Assembly (NCBI GenBank): GCA_900550475.1
Contig: URSA01000001.1
Span: forward strand, 62,001-126,000
Length of the DNA stretch: 64,000 nucleotides
Reading direction: 5' to 3'
DNA from: an uncultured Lachnospiraceae bacterium
GTDB taxonomy: Bacteria > Bacillota > Clostridia > Lachnospirales > Lachnospiraceae
Under the pieces are notes generated by a model. That model did no database searches and had not been told where the DNA came from. It worked only from the letters and a program-made list of their open reading frames with translations. The position numbers and the translations under genes are program-made. This document shows, piece after piece, positions 22,887 to 30,883 of this stretch (position 1 is its first letter; the number at the start of each line of letters is the position of its first letter).

Positions 22887-24458
22887 ATGAACGATGAAAT
22901 TTGGGTTGCCATATATTGTAGATTGTCCGACGAGGACAGAAATAAAAACTCGGAAGAGGATGATAGCCAAAGCATACAAAATCAGAAAAGTATGCTTATT
23001 GCTTATGCACTGAATAATAACTGGAACATCTACAAGATTTATTCGGATGATGATTTTGCCGGATCTGACCGAAACCGGCCGGCATGGAATGAAATGATCC
23101 GGGACGCGGAGCAGCGGAAATTTCAGATTGTTCTATGCAAGTCACAGTCGCGTTTCACCAGGGAAATGGAAATGGTGGAACACTACCTGCACGGGATGTT
23201 TCCGTTATGGGGCATCCGGTTCATTGGATTGGTTGACAACGCAGATACGCAAAATAAGGGCAACAAAAAAGCGCGTCAGATTAATGGTCTGATTAATGAA
23301 TGGTATCTGGAAGATTTATCAGAGAACATCAAAGAAGTGCTGCGACACCGGCACGAAAAGGGAATTTTTACGGGGGCATTTGCTCCGTATGGTTACGCGA
23401 AGGATCCGGATCAAAAGGGGCATCTGATTCCGGATCCGGATGCTGCGGAGGTGGTACACCGGATTTTTGAAATGTTTGCCGGAGGAATGGGAAAAAGCGC
23501 CATTGCGAGGAAATTAAACGAAGAGGGAATAATAAATCCAACAGCCTACAAATTAGAAAAGGGAATCCGTTGGAAACGGCTTTCAACGCCGCGAAGCTCC
23601 ATGTGGCAGTATTTTTCCGTCTCAGAGATCCTGATCAACGAAGCTTACATAGGAAATCTGGTGCAGGGAAAATATGCATCTGTGTCCTATAAAACGCGGA
23701 AATGCAGGCCATGTCCCAAGGATCAGTGGATCCGGGTGGAAAACACGCATCAGCCAATCATAGAGCGGCAATTGTGGGATAGGGTGCAGGATATCGTCAA
23801 TGCCCGATCGAAAGCGGGATGGAAGGGCGAGGTTGGCATATTTGCCCGAAAAACCAAATGCATGTATTGCGGATATACCATGGAATCCTGCAGATCAGAT
23901 CACAGACGGTACTTACGCTGCTCCTCCAAATTTTTGTCAAAAGATAGCTGTAAGGGCGCGTTTATTTCTGAAAATGAATTGAAAGATACGGTGCTGGAGG
24001 AACTGCACAAAATAATGGCAGAATATCTGGACATTGATGCGGCGGCGGAGAACATTTGTAACCGGGACACAGGGCAGCTCAAAAAAAACAGATTGAAAAA
24101 AGAGATTGCAAATCACAAAAAGGTACTGGATAATCTTAATAGGACAATTAAAACACTTTATACCGATCGCGTTGCCGGTGTGATCACGCCGGAGGATTTT
24201 GCCAGGCTGTCAGAGGACTTCAGGACGGACATCAGCGAAAAGGAAGCCAGGATTGCAAAACTGGAGATGGACATGGAGGAACTTGAAGCTGCAGATGAGG
24301 AAGAAATGTCCAAACAGGATATCATACGGCAGTGCATGAACATCACAGAGTTAAATTTTGATTTAGTAAATATATTGATAGATTACATTGAAGTGGGTAA
24401 ACGGGATGGACACTACCGGAACAGTAAGGTGCCGGTGGTAATTCACTGGAATTTTTAG
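22887..24458 (+). CDS. Large serine recombinase (ICE integrase)
   Basis: The 523-residue recombinase has an N-terminal resolvase domain with the catalytic Ser in AIYCRLSDEDR (Ser 14) and FAGSDRNRPAW, a recombinase DNA-binding domain (about 165-270), a zinc-ribbon with CMYCG and CSSKF then C (about 328-355), and a coiled-coil (about 395-475). The stop is about 55 bases from the point where the host cotJC reading frame resumes, exactly where an integrase that made the insertion would sit. It is the best candidate for ICE integration and excision. Confidence 0.92.
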   Translation: MNDEIWVAIYCRLSDEDRNKNSEEDDSQSIQNQKSMLIAYALNNNWNIYKIYSDDDFAGSDRNRPAWNEMIRDAEQRKFQIVLCKSQSRFTREMEMVEHYLHGMFPLWGIRFIGLVDNADTQNKGNKKARQINGLINEWYLEDLSENIKEVLRHRHEKGIFTGAFAPYGYAKDPDQKGHLIPDPDAAEVVHRIFEMFAGGMGKSAIARKLNEEGIINPTAYKLEKGIRWKRLSTPRSSMWQYFSVSEILINEAYIGNLVQGKYASVSYKTRKCRPCPKDQWIRVENTHQPIIERQLWDRVQDIVNARSKAGWKGEVGIFARKTKCMYCGYTMESCRSDHRRYLRCSSKFLSKDSCKGAFISENELKDTVLEELHKIMAEYLDIDAAAENICNRDTGQLKKNRLKKEIANHKKVLDNLNRTIKTLYTDRVAGVITPEDFARLSEDFRTDISEKEARIAKLEMDMEELEAADEEEMSKQDIIRQCMNITELNFDLVNILIDYIEVGKRDGHYRNSKVPVVIHWNF

Positions 24459-24520
24459 AAATTTTTACATTATATAAGGAAAAAGTATTTTGTTGTAACA
24501 GGGAATACCTCTGCAGCCAT
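24459..24520. other. Right ICE-chromosome junction (attR) inside cotJC
   Basis: Read on the minus strand, cotJC stays normal to DLFEDMAAE and then diverges to a short unrelated tail and stop. Family members continue with a Gln-Lys-Ala-Arg-like segment and about 50 more residues. The crossover therefore lies near 24,505-24,518, at or beside CTCTGCAGCCATG. AT-rich ICE sequence is on the left, GC-richer host on the right. The exact core cannot be set without the left junction. Confidence 0.7.
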
Positions 24521-24925
24521 GTCTTCAAACAGATCGGTGATCACATCACCCTTGCTCTGAAACTCACAGGCATTAAAGGGAATGCCGCCTGCTGCCTGCG
24601 GCCAGATGCCGATGGTGTGATCCGTATAGTAGGGAGCGAAGCCGCCCTTCTGGATCTCCTCCATGGAGAGGTTGCGGGTGAGCTGGTGCACGATGGCAGC
24701 AACCATCTCGAGGTGTGCCAGTTCCTCGGTACCGATATCGGTCAGAAGCCCGGCTACCTCGCGGTAGGGAGTGGCGTAACGCTGGGAGAGGTAGCGCATG
24801 CTGGCGCCCATCTCTCCGTCTGGTCCGCCGTACTGGGACATGATGACCTTCGCTAGCTCCGCGTTGGGCTCCTTGATGTTTACCGGGAATTGCAATCTTT
24901 TTTCATAGCTCCACATTATCTGCAT
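24470..24925 (-). pseudogene. cotJC: cotJC, spore coat manganese-catalase-like protein, truncated by the ICE
   Basis: The 151-residue frame begins normally (MWSYEKRLQFPV) and holds IGTEELAHLEMV, the Glu and His of the first half of the dimanganese site. After about residue 140 it switches to 11 ICE-encoded residues (FPVTTKYFFLI). CotJC proteins are about 190 residues, so the C-terminal helix with the last metal-ligand histidine is missing. The remainder should lie at the far ICE end. The gene overlaps cotJB by 10 bases. Confidence 0.85.
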
Positions 24926-25197
24926 CCTCCTTCCTGACAGCTATATTCCCACGGCATGGGTGACAATACCCAGGACCACTCCTTGGTGTCGGTGGACAGG
25001 TCGGCGTGGAGCGGGTAGTAGCGATTGGAAAAATCGCGGGTCATCTGATTTTTGATGCGTGAATAATGGTTGAAATATTCCATGGCACGCTTGTCAAAAG
25101 GGTGGGTGTCCAGATATTCGTTCAGCTCTACCAGAGCAAAATCGATTATGCCGATGTCCTTGAGCATGCGGTTCATCTCGCAGAGACCTCCGTTCAT
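24916..25197 (-). CDS. cotJB: CotJB spore coat protein
   Basis: The 93-residue protein has the CotJB pattern: an N-terminal helix, FALVELNEYLDTHPFD, then FNHYSRIKNQ and a C-terminal WSWVLSPMPWEYSC. It is a coat-associated protein made in the mother cell. ATGA overlap with cotJA upstream; the downstream partner cotJC is interrupted. Confidence 0.9.
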   Translation of the reverse strand: MNGGLCEMNRMLKDIGIIDFALVELNEYLDTHPFDKRAMEYFNHYSRIKNQMTRDFSNRYYPLHADLSTDTKEWSWVLSPMPWEYSCQEGGCR

Positions 25198-25364
25198 GAG
25201 ACCACCCTCCTTCCAAGAAACGGTTTGTTCAGCTCGGGAAAGATCGTACCGGTGCGGTAGGCATCTTCCAGATTTTCGTATATGGTGGACAGATGCTGCC
25301 AGGGGACATACGCCATGGCGATCGGAAACCGGTCAAAGTACTCGTCAAAACTGTAATCCTGCAT
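25194..25364 (-). CDS. cotJA: CotJA spore coat protein
   Basis: The 56-residue protein from ATG 25364 (AAAGGATTTCTT upstream) contains the family core RFPIAMAYVPWQ (residues 12-23), then LEDAYRTGTIFPELNKPFLG, which closely fits CotJA. It is the first gene of the cotJABC operon. Size is somewhat short but typical for the clostridial form. Confidence 0.88.
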   Translation of the reverse strand: MQDYSFDEYFDRFPIAMAYVPWQHLSTIYENLEDAYRTGTIFPELNKPFLGRRVVS

Positions 25365-25401
25365 AAGAAATCCTTTCTGTTATATTTGATTCTCTCACAG
25401 T

Positions 25402-25409
25402 ATTGTATG
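25402..25409 (-). promoter_or_regulatory. Sigma-E-like -10 element of the cotJ operon
   Basis: CATACAAT on the minus strand, 38 bases upstream of cotJA, equals the sigma-E/sigma-K type -10 consensus CATACANT. No convincing -35 was found at the expected spacing, so this is tentative but fits mother-cell expression. Confidence 0.45.
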
Positions 25410-25431
25410 CGGAACAGAGAATGACGGTTCT

Positions 25432-25482
25432 TGATAATCGGTTCTCAATATCATTGACACAAAAAAGCACCGAGAGTATAAT
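25432..25482 (+). promoter_or_regulatory. feo promoter with Fur-like dyad
   Basis: TTGACA (25454-25459), 17-base spacer, TATAAT (25477-25482) form a perfect promoter. Just upstream, TGATAAT (25433-25439) and ATATCA (about 25448-25453) form an imperfect dyad resembling a Fur box, consistent with iron repression. Confidence 0.65.
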
Positions 25483-25532
25483 TTTCACAGACAAAAGACA
25501 GGGTATTTTTGAAAAAAACGGAGAATCTTATC

Positions 25533-25763
25533 ATGACATTGTACGAGGCGAAGAAAGATCACGAATATACAATCAGAGGTCTGTATGTGGAGGAGGCTGT
25601 CACAAGGAGGCTGCAGGCACTTGGCCTGAATGACGGAACCAAGATACAGGTTATGAATCGCAAAAGAAGGGGAGCATTGATTATCAGGGTGCGCGGAACC
25701 AGACTGGCGCTGGGCAAACATCTCTCATCCAACATTGAGATCGGGGAGGTGCAGCATGGCTGA
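25533..25763 (+). CDS. feoA: FeoA ferrous iron transport accessory protein
   Basis: This is a 76-residue SH3-like protein that partners FeoB. ATG 25533 is preferred (CGGAGAATCTTATC upstream); an in-frame TTG at 25509 would add eight residues. It has the FeoA pattern RRLQALGLNDGTKIQVM, RRGALIIRVRGTRLALG. It overlaps feoB by 8 bases. Confidence 0.88.
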   Translation: MTLYEAKKDHEYTIRGLYVEEAVTRRLQALGLNDGTKIQVMNRKRRGALIIRVRGTRLALGKHLSSNIEIGEVQHG

Positions 25764-27756
25764 AAAAAGGATCAGGGTAGCCTGTGTGGGAAACCCAAAC
25801 TGCGGAAAAACCACTTTATTCAATGCGCTGACAGGAGCAAAGCTGAAGGTGGCTAACTGGCCCGGGGTCACGGTGGAAAAGGTGGAGGGACAGACATCCT
25901 ATGAAGGCTTTTCCATCTCGCTGGTGGATACGCCGGGAATCTATTCCCTTACCTGCTACACCATCGAAGAAAAGGTTACGAGAAAATGTGTTATGGATGA
26001 TGATATCGATGTGATTATCAACATCGTGGATGCGTCCTCTCTGGAGCGAAACCTCTATCTGACCCTGCAGCTTCTGGAACTGGGAAAGCCCGTGGTGCTT
26101 GCCCTCAATATGATGGATATCGTAAAGGAAAGGGGAATGGAGATCGACCTTCACAGGCTTCCAGAGATGTTAGGGGATATTCCGGTGGTTCCCGTCTCAG
26201 CCGCCAGACGTACCGGGCTTGATATTCTGCTCCATGCGGTGGTGCATCATTATGAGGAGGGAAAAAACTCCGAGTATATCCTCAAGTACCCGGAGACGAT
26301 TGAAAATAAGCTCGCAAAGCTGGAAGTGATGATGCAGGCAAATTACCCTACACATTCCTCTGTGAGATGGCATGCAATCAAGCTTCTGGAGGACGATGAA
26401 GAAGTGAAGGAAGAGCACCCCATCACAGTTACCAATGTGGTAGACCGCAGCTATGAGAAGGAAATCATTGCATGCAAATATGCCTACATTGAAAAAGTGG
26501 TGGGCGAAGTATTGTTTTACAAGAGCAAAAAGGCTGCGACCACGGATAAGGTGGATCGTTTCCTGACCAATGAGTGGCTTGGGCTTCCGGCGTTTCTTTG
26601 TATCATGGGGGTGGTATTTTTCCTGACCTTTACGGTGGGAGATATGCTTAAAGGCGTTTTTGAGACGGGACTTGAGCTGTTTTCCGGGGGCGTAAGGCAG
26701 GCACTCTGTGCGGTAAATACTGCGGACTGGCTGATCTCTCTGGTGGTGGACGGTATCATTACCGGGGTGGGAGGGATTCTGACTTTCCTGCCCAATATCT
26801 TCATCCTGTTTCTTGCGCTTGCCATACTGGAAGACAGCGGATATATGTCAAGAGTGGCTTACGTGATGGATTCCGTTATGGGGCGGGTAGGGCTTTCAGG
26901 AAAAGCTTTTCTGCCTATGATACTGGGCTTCGGCTGCACGGTGCCTGCAATTATGGCAACCAGGGCACTGGAAACGGAACATGACAGAAGAAAAACCATG
27001 GTGATCACGCCGTTTATGTCCTGCTCTGCCAGACTGCCGATTTATGTGATTTTTTCGGAAATGTTTTTCCCGGACTGCGCAGGGCTGGTTGCGTTTTCTT
27101 TCTATCTGATCGGCATGGCTGTGGCGATTGTCACCGCGCTGATCATCAACAGGGCGGAAAAGGGAAAGGAGAATGACTCCCTCCTGATCGAACTGCCGGA
27201 ATATAAAAGGCCCAATGCGAGGACGGTGTGCATTTATGTCTGGAACAAGGTAAAGGACTACCTGACAAAGGCAGGGACCACCATTTTTCTCGCGTCCATC
27301 ATCATATGGTTTATTCTGAATTTTGGTGTGAACGGTATGGTGGAGAGCCCTGCCGAGAGCTTTGGCGCTGTGATCGGCAGATGGCTGGTTCCGGTGCTTG
27401 CCCCTGCGGGACTTGGCATGTGGCAGATTGCGGTCGCACTGATTTCGGGTATTTCCGCAAAGGAGGTCGTCGTCAGCAGTTTCTCCGTGCTGTTTGGTGT
27501 GGCAAATGCAAACTCGTCGGATGGAATGGCGTCCATTATAGCCAATGTGCAGGCACAGAATCCGTCGTTCGGGCCGTTGAACGCATACTGCCTGATGCTG
27601 TTCTGTCTTTTGTATGTTCCCTGTGTGGCGGCGATCGCCACCATACGCAAGGAGAGCGGTTCGCTTAAATTCACGTTTGGACTGATGGCATTTCAGATCC
27701 TTCTGGCGTGGCTTGCGGCGGTTCTGGTTTTTCAGATTGGCAGCATCTTTATTTGA
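25756..27756 (+). CDS. feoB: FeoB ferrous iron transporter
   Basis: The 666-residue protein imports Fe2+ across the cytoplasmic membrane. ATG 25756 gives MAEKRIRVACVGNPNCGKTT, with the G1 loop at once; G3 is VDTPGIYSL and G4 LNMMDI. A helical domain and about ten membrane segments with two gate regions (LPMILGFGCTVPAIMATRALE; SGISAKEVVVSSFSVLFG) follow. Forms one operon with feoA; a terminator lies 26 bases after the stop. Confidence 0.95.
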   Translation: MAEKRIRVACVGNPNCGKTTLFNALTGAKLKVANWPGVTVEKVEGQTSYEGFSISLVDTPGIYSLTCYTIEEKVTRKCVMDDDIDVIINIVDASSLERNLYLTLQLLELGKPVVLALNMMDIVKERGMEIDLHRLPEMLGDIPVVPVSAARRTGLDILLHAVVHHYEEGKNSEYILKYPETIENKLAKLEVMMQANYPTHSSVRWHAIKLLEDDEEVKEEHPITVTNVVDRSYEKEIIACKYAYIEKVVGEVLFYKSKKAATTDKVDRFLTNEWLGLPAFLCIMGVVFFLTFTVGDMLKGVFETGLELFSGGVRQALCAVNTADWLISLVVDGIITGVGGILTFLPNIFILFLALAILEDSGYMSRVAYVMDSVMGRVGLSGKAFLPMILGFGCTVPAIMATRALETEHDRRKTMVITPFMSCSARLPIYVIFSEMFFPDCAGLVAFSFYLIGMAVAIVTALIINRAEKGKENDSLLIELPEYKRPNARTVCIYVWNKVKDYLTKAGTTIFLASIIIWFILNFGVNGMVESPAESFGAVIGRWLVPVLAPAGLGMWQIAVALISGISAKEVVVSSFSVLFGVANANSSDGMASIIANVQAQNPSFGPLNAYCLMLFCLLYVPCVAAIATIRKESGSLKFTFGLMAFQILLAWLAAVLVFQIGSIFI

Positions 27757-27781
27757 TATTTTTTTAACAATTTGCTTGATT

Positions 27782-27822
27782 TCCCTGTGATTGTATGATT
27801 AAATAATCACAGGGATTCTTAT
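27782..27822 (+). terminator. Terminator of feoAB
   Basis: TCCCTGTGATT (27782-27792) and AATCACAGGGA (27804-27814), 11 perfect base pairs, followed by TTCTTATTTTG. Confidence 0.8.
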
Positions 27823-27854
27823 TTTGTTTCGAGCGAATAAAACGGAGGATATCT

Positions 27855-29351
27855 ATGAGCAGAATGAGAGGGATTGATACACCCGTAAGACAGCGTAGAA
27901 GAAGGGTGTTTAAGGAAGTGGCGAATCTTGCGTACACTTCAAAGAATCTGAAGGATGATTGTGAGGCGCTTCCTTACAAGATCGTGGATTATGAGGAGTC
28001 GGATTACTACGATAACGTGTATCGTGACCGTGCCATCATCCGCGAGCGCATCCGGCTTGCCATGGGAATGTCACTGCGCCCGGAGAACAGAGAGAGACCG
28101 GGGCATCTGACCGAAGGAATAGAAGAGAGCAATATCGACGAAAAATATTATGAGCCGCCCCTGATGCAGGTGATTCCGTCCGCCTGCAACGCCTGCCCCG
28201 AAAACAGGTATCAGGTGACGGACACCTGCATGGGCTGTGTTGCACACCCTTGCAGGGAGGTTTGTCCGGTGGGTGCCATGACCATGATAAACGGCAAATC
28301 CTTCATTGATCAGCAGAAGTGCATCAAGTGCGGAAAGTGTAAGGATGTATGTCCTTATGATGCAATTTCCCACAAGGAGCGCCCCTGCGTCAAGGCGTGC
28401 GGCATCAACGCCATCAAGAATGACAGCCACGGCAGGGCTGTGATCGACAACGAAATCTGTGTTTCCTGCGGACAATGTATGGTGAGCTGTCCTTTCGGCG
28501 CCATTGCGGACAAATCCCAGATCTTCCAGCTGATCCGAGCCATGCAGTCCGGCAGAACCATCATCGCACAGGTGGCACCGGCTTTTGTGGGACAGTTTGG
28601 CCCCAAGGTGACGCCCGATATGTTCAAGACAGCCTTGAAGGAACTTGGCTTTGCGGATGTGTACGAGACTGCCATCGGAGCTGACATGGGCTGCATGAAG
28701 GAGGCGGAGCACTATGTGAACGAGGTTGCGAGCGGAAAGCAGGCGTTTGCTCTTACCTCCTGCTGTCCCTCATGGGCGGTTCTGGCAAAGAACATGTTCC
28801 CTGAGACCATCGACAAGATCAGCAATGAGCTGACGCCCATGGTGGCGACTGCCCGTGTGATCAAAAAGGAACACCCGGAGGCGAGCGTGGTCTTTATCGG
28901 TCCCTGTGCATCCAAGAAGCTGGAGGCATCCAGAAAAACGGTCCGCTCGGATGTGGATTTTGTTATCACCTTTGAGGAACTGACGGGAATGTTTGAGGCG
29001 AAGGGAATCCTGCTGGATGAGATCAAGGCGATGGACGAGATGCATGATGCGACCGCCGCAGGACGCGGATACGGCGTTGCGGGTGGTGTTGCAAACGCTA
29101 TTGAGGAGTGCATCCATCAGTATTATCCGGGAACCGAGGTGCATATCGAGCACGCGGAGAGTCTTGCGGAATGTAAGAAAATGCTCCTCCTTGCAAAGGC
29201 AGGGCGGAAGAACGGCTGCCTGATCGAGGGTATGGCGTGTCCCGGCGGCTGCATTGCCGGAGCCGGTACGAATATTGCACTGCCGCAGGCCGCAAAGGAA
29301 GTGGCGAAGTTCAAGTCGGAAGCAGCCAAAAAGGTGCCGGAAAAAGAATAA
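27855..29351 (+). CDS. [FeFe]-hydrogenase, monomeric, group B-like
   Basis: The 498-residue enzyme makes or consumes H2 with ferredoxin-like electron carriers. After about 115 residues come several Cys-rich iron-sulfur motifs (CNACPEN; CMGCVAHPCREVC; CIKCGKCKDVC; CVSCGQCMVSC), then the H-cluster motifs TSCCPSW (about 300-306), GPCASKKLE (about 349-357) and EGMACPGGC (about 458-466). Ser replaces the usual Gly in the first motif and the third lacks the classic GGG, features I associate with group B. It starts at ATG 27855 behind CGGAGGATATCT and stands alone; maturases HydEFG are not in the window. Confidence 0.88.
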   Translation: MSRMRGIDTPVRQRRRRVFKEVANLAYTSKNLKDDCEALPYKIVDYEESDYYDNVYRDRAIIRERIRLAMGMSLRPENRERPGHLTEGIEESNIDEKYYEPPLMQVIPSACNACPENRYQVTDTCMGCVAHPCREVCPVGAMTMINGKSFIDQQKCIKCGKCKDVCPYDAISHKERPCVKACGINAIKNDSHGRAVIDNEICVSCGQCMVSCPFGAIADKSQIFQLIRAMQSGRTIIAQVAPAFVGQFGPKVTPDMFKTALKELGFADVYETAIGADMGCMKEAEHYVNEVASGKQAFALTSCCPSWAVLAKNMFPETIDKISNELTPMVATARVIKKEHPEASVVFIGPCASKKLEASRKTVRSDVDFVITFEELTGMFEAKGILLDEIKAMDEMHDATAAGRGYGVAGGVANAIEECIHQYYPGTEVHIEHAESLAECKKMLLLAKAGRKNGCLIEGMACPGGCIAGAGTNIALPQAAKEVAKFKSEAAKKVPEKE

Positions 29352-29356
29352 TCATA

Positions 29357-29385
29357 TTGCAGTTTTCAAGGAAACATTTTACAAT
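29357..29385 (+). promoter_or_regulatory. Promoter of gltX
   Basis: TTGCAG (29357-29362), N17, TACAAT (29380-29385), 41 bases before the gltX start. Confidence 0.65.
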
Positions 29386-29425
29386 AGGATGTGGTAACAA
29401 AGAAAAAATTTAAACGGAGGACGAC

Positions 29426-30883
29426 ATGACGAAAATCAGAACAAGGTACGCACCAAGCCCCACCGGAAGGATGCATGTGGGCAACCTGCGTTCTGCCTTA
29501 TACGAGTTTTTGATCGCAAAGCACGCAGGCGGGGACTTTATGCTCCGCATTGAGGACACGGATCAGGAACGTTTTGTGGAGGGTGCAACCGAGATTATTT
29601 ACCGCACCCTGAAAATGACCGGAATGGATTACGATGAAGGACCTGACAAGGACGGCGGATACGGTCCCTATGTGCAGAGCGAGCGTATGAAGACCGGTAT
29701 TTACATGAAGTACGCAAAGGAGCTTATCGACAGGGGCGAGGCGTATTACTGCTTCTGTGACAAGGAGAGGCTTGCCTCCCTAAGGACGGAGATCGTCGAG
29801 GGCAAGGAGATTATGATATACGATAAGCATTGTCTCTCGTTGTCCAAGGAGGAAGTGGAAAAGAATCTGGCGGAGGGAAAGCCGTTTGTCATCCGTCAGA
29901 ATAATCCCACGGAGGGAACCACGACTTTCCATGATGAGCTGTACGGCGACATTACGGTGAACAACAGCGAGCTGGACGATATGATCCTGATCAAGTCGGA
30001 CGGCTATCCCACCTACAATTTTGCAAATGTGGTGGACGATCACACCATGAACATTACCCATGTGGTGAGGGGCAACGAATATCTGTCCTCCTCCCCCAAG
30101 TATGTCCGCCTTTACGCGGCGTTCGGCTGGGATGTGCCGGTGTATGTGCATCTGCCGCTCATTACGGATGAAAATCACAAGAAGCTGTCCAAGAGAAGCG
30201 GACATGCCTCCTTTGAGGATCTGATCGAGCAGGGATTTTTGCCCGAGGCGGTGGTCAATTATATTGCGCTGCTTGGCTGGAGCCCGGAGGACAACAGGGA
30301 GATCTTCTCGTTAGAGGAGCTGATCCGGGAGTTTGATTATCATAGAATCAGCAAATCCCCCGCTGTTTTTGACATCGTAAAGCTCCGTTGGATGAACGGC
30401 GAATATATGAAAGCCATGGATGAGGAAAAGTTCTTTGAACTGGCGAAGCCTTATCTGGAGGAAGCACTTGGGGATGGCTACGATCTGCATAAGATCGCGG
30501 CAATGGTAAAGACACGTATCGAGATATTCCCCGACATTGCGGGACAGGTGGATTTCTTTAAGGAACTGCCCGAGTATGATACTGAGATGTATACCCACAA
30601 GAAGATGAAAACCACGGCGGAATCTTCCCTTGAGGTGATGACCGAAGTATTGCCGATTCTGGAGGAGCAGACGGATTACACAAACGACGCGCTCTATCAG
30701 ACACTTCTTTCTTACGTGGAAAAGAAGGGCTGCAAGAACGGTTATGTCATGTGGCCGATCCGCACGGCGGTTTCCGGCAAACAGATGACCCCCGCGGGCG
30801 CTACGGAGATTATGGAGATTCTTGGAAAAGAGGAATCCTTAAAGCGCATCAGAAAGGGCATTGAAAAGCTTAAGAATGCCTGA
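29426..30883 (+). CDS. gltX: Glutamyl-tRNA synthetase
   Basis: The 485-residue class I synthetase charges tRNA-Glu. It has the HIGH-type motif PSPTGRMHVGNLR (about 10-22), a YPTYNFANVVDDH region and the KMSKS-type KKLSKRSG (about 252-259), and full length. ATG 29426 lies behind CGGAGGACGAC. The stop overlaps the start of the following helicase gene by 8 bases. Confidence 0.96.
   Translation: MTKIRTRYAPSPTGRMHVGNLRSALYEFLIAKHAGGDFMLRIEDTDQERFVEGATEIIYRTLKMTGMDYDEGPDKDGGYGPYVQSERMKTGIYMKYAKELIDRGEAYYCFCDKERLASLRTEIVEGKEIMIYDKHCLSLSKEEVEKNLAEGKPFVIRQNNPTEGTTTFHDELYGDITVNNSELDDMILIKSDGYPTYNFANVVDDHTMNITHVVRGNEYLSSSPKYVRLYAAFGWDVPVYVHLPLITDENHKKLSKRSGHASFEDLIEQGFLPEAVVNYIALLGWSPEDNREIFSLEELIREFDYHRISKSPAVFDIVKLRWMNGEYMKAMDEEKFFELAKPYLEEALGDGYDLHKIAAMVKTRIEIFPDIAGQVDFFKELPEYDTEMYTHKKMKTTAESSLEVMTEVLPILEEQTDYTNDALYQTLLSYVEKKGCKNGYVMWPIRTAVSGKQMTPAGATEIMEILGKEESLKRIRKGIEKLKNA

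Noticed and set aside
24459..24520. tRNA gene as ICE integration target
   Set aside because: No tRNA-like sequence at the junction; the flanking frame is cotJC.
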